Of a stretch of DNA of 6,578 nt, positions 1 to 5,135 are shown piece by piece. Made by a program: the position numbers and the translations under genes. How positions within the stretch are numbered: the first letter of the stretch is position 1; every line of letters starts with the position of its first letter. Source of the DNA: a bacterium (GTDB lineage Bacteria > Desulfobacterota > DSWW01); contig JAUWSZ010000151.1 in assembly GCA_030609865.1 (NCBI GenBank), positions 1 through 6,578 of the forward strand, read 5' to 3'. The notes beneath the pieces are model-generated. The model worked only from the letters and a program-made list of their open reading frames with translations, was not told the origin of the DNA and made no database searches.

Positions 1-76
1 CAACGTCGAGGGCATTCCCTGAAAGGTTATGAGTCCAGTTCTCTCTTTCACATCGCCCTTCTTGCAGGCCTTTGGT

Positions 77-649
77 TTACCAGTTCTCGCCCAAGAGCTC
101 GAAATACGCCTGTGGATGAGCACAGGCGGGGCAGGACTGCGGGGCCTCGGTGCCGTCGTGCAGATACCCGCAGTTGAGGCAGCGCCACACAACAGGTTTA
201 GCCTTCTTGAAGACGGTTCCCGCCTCCACGTTCGCCAGGAGTCCGAGATAGCGCTTTTCGTGTTGCTTCTCCGCAATCGAGATCTTCTCGAACTGAATTG
301 CGACCGCTTCGAAGCCCTCTTCCTTTGCCACCTGAGCGAACCCGGGGTATATTTCGGTCCATTCGGCATTCTCCCCCGCGGCCGCACCCTTTAGGTTCTC
401 GGCGGTCGTGCCGACCACACCCGCCGGATAAGCGGCCTGAATCTCGACATCGCCTCCTTTCAGGAACGAAAAGAACCTCTTGGCATGCTCCTTTTCCTGG
501 TTTGCCGTTTCCTCGAAGATCTGGGCGATCTGAACTAACCCTTCTTTCCGTGCCTTGCCCGCGGCGTAGGTGTAGCGGTTCCTCGCCTGTGATTCCCCGG
601 CAAATGCCGTCAGCAGATTCTTCTCCGTCTTGGACCCTTTCAAATCCAT
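77..649 (-). CDS. rbr: Rubrerythrin (non-haem di-iron peroxidase)
   Basis: The 190-residue product is a full-length classical rubrerythrin, a cytoplasmic enzyme that reduces hydrogen peroxide to water using electrons from rubredoxin or an NADH-linked reductase, mainly in anaerobes. Residues 1-140 form the ferritin-like four-helix domain. The expected di-iron ligands are visible: E19 in AGESQARNRY, E52 and H55 in QEKEHAKR, E93 and E96 in AAGENAEW, and E127 and H130 in AEKQHEKR. Residues 152-190 form the rubredoxin-like Fe(Cys)4 domain with C157/C160 and C173/C176, ending in FELLGENW as in Desulfovibrio rubrerythrin. Length matches the family (about 190). The ATG at 649 is preceded by AAGGAG (657-662 on the complement) seven bases upstream, so the start is secure. 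The gene appears to be monocistronic, with its own promoter and a palindromic operator about 100 bp upstream. No hairpin plus U-run terminator is visible in the 76 bp after the stop codon. Confidence 0.97.
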   Translation of the reverse strand: MDLKGSKTEKNLLTAFAGESQARNRYTYAAGKARKEGLVQIAQIFEETANQEKEHAKRFFSFLKGGDVEIQAAYPAGVVGTTAENLKGAAAGENAEWTEIYPGFAQVAKEEGFEAVAIQFEKISIAEKQHEKRYLGLLANVEAGTVFKKAKPVVWRCLNCGYLHDGTEAPQSCPACAHPQAYFELLGENW

Positions 650-713
650 CTTTTCTCTCCTTTCCGCCCTGTCTCACTCTGGGCTAGGGCGTTGGTTTAG
701 GTTTTTCTAGGGA

Positions 714-735
714 TGAACACGAGACAACGTGTTCA
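714..735 (-). promoter_or_regulatory. Inverted repeat / hairpin in rbr leader
   Basis: A perfect 8-bp inverted repeat, TGAACACG and CGTGTTCA, is separated by six bases. It lies inside the predicted 5' untranslated leader of rbr, about 30 bp downstream of the predicted transcription start and about 65 bp before the start codon. It could form an RNA stem-loop or be a second protein-binding palindrome. No U-run follows it, so it is not a typical intrinsic terminator. The function is unknown. Confidence 0.5.
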
Positions 736-745
736 AGAATACCGC

Positions 746-766
746 TAATAATAACCATTATTATTA
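746..766 (-). promoter_or_regulatory. Fur/PerR-like operator upstream of rbr
   Basis: This is a perfect palindrome with 9-bp arms, TAATAATAA and TTATTATTA, around a CCA centre. The AT-rich composition, length near 19-21 bp and repeated TAAT/ATTA units resemble Fur-superfamily boxes (Fur, PerR). It begins just downstream of the predicted -10 element and covers the predicted +1, where a bound repressor would block initiation. PerR control of rubrerythrin is known in several anaerobes. Which family member binds here is inference. Confidence 0.75.
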
Positions 767-770
767 AGAG

Positions 771-799
771 AGTTTAGGGACTACTTATGGGTTTGTCAA
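771..799 (-). promoter_or_regulatory. Sigma-70-type promoter for rbr
   Basis: On the minus strand a perfect -35 hexamer TTGACA (799-794) is followed, after exactly 17 bp, by TAAACT (776-771), which matches TATAAT at four of six positions including the key first, second and last bases. Transcription would start near 763-765, inside the palindromic operator, giving a leader of about 115 nt before the rbr start codon. Confidence 0.75.
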
Positions 800-985
800 C
801 ATGGCCTTGAAGGGATTTTCCACAGGTGGTCTGTGCCCTGAGAAGGTGTGAGCCACAACCGCTCGTCCTCCGACACTGCCGAGCTTCATGTTTTCCAATG
901 GATTGGATGCAGGGAGGACTAAAAAGGGCTCAGATTTCCTCTTCAGATACCGTTGATAAGCGTCCCATCCGCTGCGTTGCGCTTC

Positions 986-1798
986 TCAGGTGAGGAAGCT
1001 CATGGCTGAAGAGATTCCGTGAACATGATCGCCGATCAAGCGCATACGCTCGAGTTCCTCTTCACCCATCGGGCCTGCCTCGAGGGCCGTGAGACCGGCG
1101 GCCATCTCGTCATCGTTCTTCGGACCGCAAACGGCAACCTGTACGGCCGGATGGGAGAGAACGAACCGGTAGCAGTCCGGGGCCGTGGGTGGGGACATCC
1201 CGTTGGGCATCTTTTTCGGGTCGAGCAGGTCTCCCCACCGGGTGTTCGTGAAAGAGACGATTCCCGGACCTTCTTTTTCGGGCAGAGCGGGGAAGATCTC
1301 CTGCTCTGCTCCCCGGTGCGCCGCATTGTACCGGATATGAAATACATCGTAGCGGCCGTCACGCAGGTACTGTTGGAACAGGGGACGCTGATGGGTTGAG
1401 ATGCCCAGGAACCGAAAGCGTCCCTGCTCTTTCAGGCGCTCCACCACGTTCAGGATTCTCGGGCTGGGGGGCCTGTCATACCAGCCAAGGAGGAGAACGT
1501 CCGCCTGCTCGATCTTCAGGTTGCGCAGGCCATTTTCGACGCTCCTCGGGATCCACCCGGCCTGTCGAACATAGCACTCCAGCACGACGACCAGATCGTC
1601 CCGTTGTGAGCGGGCAATATCTCGAATCGCCTGGCCCATTCCAGGGGTTCTGACAGAGCCCCAGAAGAAGTAATTCACTCCCTCGTCAAAGGCCATCCGA
1701 CATGCTCTCTCTGAGACGCCGTACGCAGAGCCGATACCCAGCCGGGAAACCTTGACCCCTGTACGGCCCAGAGACACCTTCTCCGTAAGATCGCTCAT
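986..1798 (-). CDS. Aldo/keto reductase-fold protein lacking the canonical catalytic tetrad
   Basis: The 270-residue product begins like an aldo/keto reductase (SLGRTGVKVSRLGIG, residues 9-23) and keeps other AKR landmarks: EGVNYFFWGS (39-48), a predicted-strand ADVLLLGWYD (99-108), GRFRFLGISTH (126-136) and, late in the chain, a CGPKN phosphate-site-like motif. However, the four catalytic residues of the family appear to be replaced. In my alignment by eye, the Asp of NFFDTA is F45, the Tyr falls near R50, the Lys of the TK motif falls near C75, and the His of the LLLH motif is G105. At 270 residues it is also shorter than typical members (about 310-330). The ATG at 1798 is chosen because the AKR fold starts immediately after it; a longer in-frame start at 2011 would add 71 non-homologous, Arg/Gly-rich residues. 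The start overlaps the stop of a small upstream ORF by ATGA, suggesting translational coupling, with a G-run six bases upstream as ribosome binding site. Substrate and activity cannot be assigned. Confidence 0.85.
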   Translation of the reverse strand: MSDLTEKVSLGRTGVKVSRLGIGSAYGVSERACRMAFDEGVNYFFWGSVRTPGMGQAIRDIARSQRDDLVVVLECYVRQAGWIPRSVENGLRNLKIEQADVLLLGWYDRPPSPRILNVVERLKEQGRFRFLGISTHQRPLFQQYLRDGRYDVFHIRYNAAHRGAEQEIFPALPEKEGPGIVSFTNTRWGDLLDPKKMPNGMSPPTAPDCYRFVLSHPAVQVAVCGPKNDDEMAAGLTALEAGPMGEEELERMRLIGDHVHGISSAMSFLT

Positions 1799-1923
1799 CG
1801 GGTTCCCCCCCCTTCTCCGTCCCTCTTCTCCGGAATCCGGGGCAGGCCCAGGAGTTCGAAGATCCCGAACAGGGTGACGGCCAGGCGCCTGACCAGGTCC
1901 TTGAATCGCCCAGCAAAGCCCAT
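1795..1923 (-). CDS. Small 42-residue hypothetical protein coupled to the AKR-like gene
   Basis: An ATG at 1923 opens 42 codons ending in TGA at 1797-1795, which overlaps the ATG of the next gene (ATGA). A strong Shine-Dalgarno sequence AAGGAGG lies about seven bases upstream, the best ribosome binding site in this half of the window. The product starts MGFAGRFKDLVRRLAVTL, continues through a hydrophobic or amphipathic stretch (residues 14-27, containing one Glu), and ends in a charged Gly-rich tail. The first part looks like a basic amphipathic helix followed by a short membrane-contacting segment, but it is too short and too charged for a confident transmembrane call. I do not recognise a family. 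The coupling suggests either a small partner protein or a leader peptide for the AKR-like gene. An alternative is that it is really the N-terminus of that gene, separated by an indel in the G-run. Confidence 0.55.
   Translation of the reverse strand: MGFAGRFKDLVRRLAVTLFGIFELLGLPRIPEKRDGEGGGTR
1805..1812 (-). repeat. Eight-base G homopolymer at the gene junction
   Basis: Eight consecutive G on the minus strand lie in the last codons of the small ORF and six bases before the ATG of the AKR-like gene, where they also serve as its only nearby Shine-Dalgarno-like element. With eight G the small ORF stops at the ATGA overlap. With nine G (or six) its frame would run into the AKR-like gene and give a fusion of about 312 residues. 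Confidence 0.8.
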
Positions 1924-2041
1924 GATGACCCTCCTTGTCTTCCGCTGACTCTTGCGCGGATTGGCTTATCCTGTCTCGCCGGCCTTCGCCCGACGCCGGG
2001 TGCCCGGACAATACGATTCCCGCTTCAAGATGCTACTTCGA

Positions 2042-2060
2042 CTCACATTTGTAAAGTGAG
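2042..2060. promoter_or_regulatory. Candidate operator in the divergent intergenic region
   Basis: CTCAC and GTGAG flank a nine-base centre in an imperfect 19-bp palindrome. It lies 73 bp before the mcl-like start codon and about 120 bp before the start of the small minus-strand ORF. The octamer ACATTTGT inside it recurs at 2071-2078, and GACAA (2060-2064) and TTGTC (2075-2079) form a further short inverted repeat. Such clustering in a divergent promoter region suggests regulator binding, but I can name no regulator and see no clear -35/-10 pair for either direction. Confidence 0.35.
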
Positions 2061-2132
2061 ACAAGACGAAACATTTGTCCCCTTTTCGGAATCAATAACA
2101 GTAATAAACTTTTAAATAGGAGACAAACATCC

Positions 2133-3392
2133 ATGGGAAACCCAGATCTCAGCCCCTACAAAGAAATGCTGGAGAGATTCCAGGAAAAACGTCAGCAATT
2201 GCTGGCCGAGTCGGATCTCCACCATGCGCATGGCCTGCCCCTGAAGTTTCTCCGCCAGCAGGCACAGTTTACCACGCCCGCCAGTAACTACGACATGGCG
2301 CTCAAGGCGGTCGAGAAGGGGAGCAGTGCCACAGCGAGGATCCTCGATAAGTTTCACATCTCCCTCGCCGAGCTTTCGGAAACCCTCGAGGTGCCCGTGT
2401 CCGCCCTCGAGGCCGAGCTGGGAGTCGAACCCCACTCGCCCTTCGTGATGATCGACAGCGAAGATGCCCAGGCCCTTCTGGAGGATGTGATCCTTCGCGG
2501 CCGGGAGAACGCAATCAAGGTCTTCCGTGAAGCGAAATGGGGACCGACCCTGCGATTTTACAGGCCGAGCGGGTTGCGCCTGGATTTCTGCCTGGACGAC
2601 CTGGTCACCGTCCTCACCGAGGCAGGAAAGGACCTGCCTCCCGACCAGTATCCTGTAGACGGGATCGTCTGGCCCAAGGCGGAACAGCCCGAGGAGATCG
2701 CCTTCGTGTGTGAGGTGCTCGAAGGGATCGAAGACAGGCTCGGCCTCGAGAAGAACCGGATCAAACTCGAATTCCTTGTGGAATCGGGATGGGCAGTGGC
2801 GCAACTGCCCCTCCTCGTGAAGGCGGCCATGCCCCGACTCGCCGGAATCATCTTCGGGATCGCCGATTACTCGGCCGACATCGGGCTCCCAACGATTCAC
2901 AACGACCACCCGGTCTGCGATTGGGCCCGGGCGGCCATCGTCAACATGGCGGGCACGGTCGGTGTGCCGGCCATCGACAACATGACCGTGGACTACCCGG
3001 TTGCAGACAGCCGGCTTTCTGACGGGGAGAATCACCTGTTCATCAAGAAGCGCATCAAGTACGTCTTCGACGACGCCCGGCACGGTGAGCAGCTCGGCAT
3101 GGACGGAAAATGGGTGGGCCATCCTCTTCAGTTGTTCGCCGTACGACTCGCCTACCGGCTGGCGCTGCCCGAAGAGGAGATCCGCACCGAAACCGACAAG
3201 ATCCTGAGCTATGCCCAGGCCGTGGCAGACGAACAGGGGGCCACGATCATCGAGGGCGTGATGAGTGACCGTGCCACCGACCGGCACGCCCGGAACAAGC
3301 TGCGCAAGGCGATCGCCCTGGGCCTTCTAGACCCGAAAAAAGGTGCCGAACTCGGCCTGATCAGCCAGCAGGAGCTGAGGGAGATCGCGTGA
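2133..3392 (+). CDS. mcl: CitE/HpcH-family lyase, probable beta-methylmalyl-CoA/malyl-CoA lyase, with N-terminal insertion
   Basis: The 419-residue product belongs to the HpcH/HpaI aldolase/citrate-lyase beta family of TIM-barrel, Mg-dependent C-C lyases. Family landmarks are TTPASN (47-52), a DSEDA acidic motif (108-112), an Arg-containing strand LRFYRPSG (140-147), GIVWPKAE (177-184), LEFLVES with the metal-binding Glu (E217), GIADYSADIG with the metal-binding Asp (D245), and the DGKWVGHP loop (324-331) typical of malyl-CoA lyases. Its neighbours make cleavage of beta-methylmalyl-CoA to glyoxylate and propionyl-CoA (reversible) the likely reaction; malyl-CoA or citramalyl-CoA cleavage are alternatives. 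It is about 100 residues longer than typical Mcl (near 320). There is a 45-residue N-terminal extension, and an insertion at roughly 62-100 between the first strand and the DSEDA motif contains a helix-turn-helix-like segment. The ATG at 2133 has GGAG ten bases upstream (2119-2122). The stop lies 10 bp before the next gene, implying an operon. Confidence 0.85.
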   Translation: MGNPDLSPYKEMLERFQEKRQQLLAESDLHHAHGLPLKFLRQQAQFTTPASNYDMALKAVEKGSSATARILDKFHISLAELSETLEVPVSALEAELGVEPHSPFVMIDSEDAQALLEDVILRGRENAIKVFREAKWGPTLRFYRPSGLRLDFCLDDLVTVLTEAGKDLPPDQYPVDGIVWPKAEQPEEIAFVCEVLEGIEDRLGLEKNRIKLEFLVESGWAVAQLPLLVKAAMPRLAGIIFGIADYSADIGLPTIHNDHPVCDWARAAIVNMAGTVGVPAIDNMTVDYPVADSRLSDGENHLFIKKRIKYVFDDARHGEQLGMDGKWVGHPLQLFAVRLAYRLALPEEEIRTETDKILSYAQAVADEQGATIIEGVMSDRATDRHARNKLRKAIALGLLDPKKGAELGLISQQELREIA

Positions 3393-3402
3393 CGGAGGGT
3401 CT

Positions 3403-5097
3403 GTGTCCGAAAAAGAGCCTGTAGCCATCGACATGTTGAAGCAAGCCGAGGATTCTCTGGACGCGGCTCGCCGGCTGATGAACAAGACGCTGCGGGCCCT
3501 GCACGAGCGGGCGGTCCGCGACGGACGGGTCTCCCCGGATGCCATGGACAGTTTTCAGTCGGTCTGTTACGACGTCGCCCTGAGCGCCTCGGAGCAGACG
3601 GCTGCCCGGGCCATGATCGACTATGCCCGCAAGGCCCGCAGCCGTCTCGAGACAGGGTTGTCTCTGGAGGAAAGGCTCGCCTCGCTCTTCGTCGCCGAGG
3701 CGGTCCGGAACCTCCACGGCCGGATTGCCTTCCGCATGGAAGACTTCGGGCTGGCCCTTGAAGACCTTGCAGGAACACTCGGGCGGGCGGATGTTCAGTC
3801 CTTCTGTTCGGGTCAGCTTGCAGGCGCGAATCTGGAAGCGGTCGCCGATACCGTCAAGAGGAAAGGGGGCAGCACGGGGACAGTTCTACTCGAGGAGAAG
3901 CACAAGGAGGTTCGCGAGACCTTTCGCTCCTTTGCCGATCGTGTCGTCATTCCCCTGGCCGACCGCATCCACCGGGAGAAGAGACTCGTGCCGGACGAGA
4001 TTCTTCAACCCTTAAAAGAGATGGGTGTTTTCGGCCTTTCGATCCCGAAAAGGTTCGGAGGGCGGCAAAGCGACGACCAGGAAGACAACCTTTCGATGAT
4101 CCTGGCCACAGAGGAGCTTTCCAGGGGGTCTCTGGGTGCGGCGGGCAGCCTGATCACACGTCCCGAGATCCTTGCCCGGGCCCTGCAGGCAGGCGGGACC
4201 CGGGAACAGCAGGACCGCTGGCTGCCCCGGCTTGCAGCAGGGGAAACCCTGGGCGCGGTCGTCGTTACGGAGCCGGATTACGGCTCGGATGTGGCTTCGA
4301 TGAAGCTGAAGGCAGCGCGGACCGACAAGGGCTGGCTCCTCAAGGGAACCAAAACCTGGTCAACCTTTGCGGGCAAGGCGAATCTGCTGTTGGTGCTCGC
4401 GAGGACGGACCCGGACCCGGCAAGGGGCCACAAAGGGTTGTCCCTGTTCCTCGCGGAGAAGCCCTCCTTCGACGGCCTCGAATTCGAGCACGTCCAGCCG
4501 GGAGGGGGAAAGGTCCGGGGCGGGGCCATTCCCGCCATCGGATACCGGGGAATGCACTCCTTCTGGCTCGTGTTCCAGGACTACTTCGTTCCAGAAGAAT
4601 GCCTCCTGGGAGGCGAAGAAGGGCTCGGCAGGGGCTTCTACTACCTGATGGCCGGCTTCGCAGGGGGCCGAATCCAGACGGCTGCCCGCGCCGTCGGCGT
4701 GATGCAGGCAGCCTTCGAGCAGGCCATGTCGTACGCATCGAAGCGGACCACCTTCGGCAAGCCCATCGGGGACTACGAGCTCACCGGGGCCAAGCTGGCC
4801 CGCATGGCCATGCTTCTCGCCGCGAGCAGACAGTTCACATACGCGGTGGGACGGATGATGGATAAGGGTGAAGGCCAGCTGGAGGCCAACATGGTGAAGC
4901 TGTTCACATGCAAGGGCGCCGAGTGGCTCACGCGCGAGGCGATGCAGATTCATGGGGCCAAGGGCTACGCAGAGGGCTCACCGGTAAGCCGCCATTTCGT
5001 GGACGCGCGCGTCCTGTCAATCTTCGAGGGCGCTGAGGAAATCCTGGCCATCAAGGTGATTGCCCGCAGCCTGATCGAACAGGGCGTGTTCAACTGA
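3403..5097 (+). CDS. mcd: (2S)-methylsuccinyl-CoA dehydrogenase (acyl-CoA dehydrogenase family)
   Basis: The 564-residue flavoenzyme is an acyl-CoA dehydrogenase with the extra N-terminal helical domain (about 1-160) that characterises methylsuccinyl-CoA dehydrogenase of the ethylmalonyl-CoA pathway, which is also about 550 residues. It should oxidise (2S)-methylsuccinyl-CoA to mesaconyl-CoA and pass electrons to an electron-transfer flavoprotein in the cytoplasm. Visible family features are GLSIPKRFGG (211-220), AAGSLITRPEIL (246-257), the FAD/substrate motif VVTEPDYGSDVAS (287-299), KTWSTFAGKA (317-326), IGYRGMHSF (379-387), GGRIQTAARAVGVMQAA (421-437) and the C-terminal SIFEGAEEILAIKVIARS (539-556). 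E542 in FEGAEE aligns with the catalytic base of short-chain-type members. These segments closely match the Rhodobacter Mcd sequence as I remember it. Translation starts at GTG 3403 with GGAGGG just three bases upstream, tight but better than the later ATG at 3433. The usual GGMGY loop reads GAKGY here (518-522). Confidence 0.92.
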   Translation: MSEKEPVAIDMLKQAEDSLDAARRLMNKTLRALHERAVRDGRVSPDAMDSFQSVCYDVALSASEQTAARAMIDYARKARSRLETGLSLEERLASLFVAEAVRNLHGRIAFRMEDFGLALEDLAGTLGRADVQSFCSGQLAGANLEAVADTVKRKGGSTGTVLLEEKHKEVRETFRSFADRVVIPLADRIHREKRLVPDEILQPLKEMGVFGLSIPKRFGGRQSDDQEDNLSMILATEELSRGSLGAAGSLITRPEILARALQAGGTREQQDRWLPRLAAGETLGAVVVTEPDYGSDVASMKLKAARTDKGWLLKGTKTWSTFAGKANLLLVLARTDPDPARGHKGLSLFLAEKPSFDGLEFEHVQPGGGKVRGGAIPAIGYRGMHSFWLVFQDYFVPEECLLGGEEGLGRGFYYLMAGFAGGRIQTAARAVGVMQAAFEQAMSYASKRTTFGKPIGDYELTGAKLARMAMLLAASRQFTYAVGRMMDKGEGQLEANMVKLFTCKGAEWLTREAMQIHGAKGYAEGSPVSRHFVDARVLSIFEGAEEILAIKVIARSLIEQGVFN

Positions 5098-5135
5098 AAT
5101 GCTCCGGCGACGGTAGCGACACGAGGTGCAAGAAA

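Larger units (their letters stand above)
650..985. other. Intergenic region between rbr and the aldo/keto-reductase-like gene
   Basis: This 336-bp gap holds the rubrerythrin ribosome binding site, an untranslated leader with a hairpin, a palindromic operator and a sigma-70 promoter, all listed separately and all between 650 and 800. From about 800 to 985 I find no convincing gene. Two minor inverted repeats occur there, CACAG/CTGTG at 821-835 and CCAAT/ATTGG at 895-906. Neither is followed by a T-run on the minus strand, so no clear terminator for the upstream aldo/keto-reductase-like gene can be named. Confidence 0.7.

Noticed and set aside
2..22. Possible tail of a plus-strand gene (codons ending in TGA at 20-22)
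   Set aside because: Six codons at the window edge are too little to support a coding call.
816..824. TTTTCCACA, a DnaA-box-like 9-mer
   Set aside because: It is a single isolated match with no cluster, AT-rich unwinding region or dnaA/dnaN gene, so there is no case for an origin.
1799..2011. Longer start (ATG 2011) for the AKR-like gene
   Set aside because: It would add 71 Arg/Gly/Pro-rich residues with no resemblance to the family and overlaps a better supported small ORF. The AKR fold begins right after the ATG at 1798.
2075..2107. TTGTCC and TAATAA as a promoter for the mcl operon
   Set aside because: The spacing is about 21 bp and the -10 match is poor, so no promoter is claimed.
2112..3287. 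Long minus-strand open frame of 391 codons opposite the lyase gene
   Set aside because: It is an antisense shadow of a high-GC coding region. Its translation lacks recognisable motifs, while the plus strand encodes a clear CitE-family enzyme.
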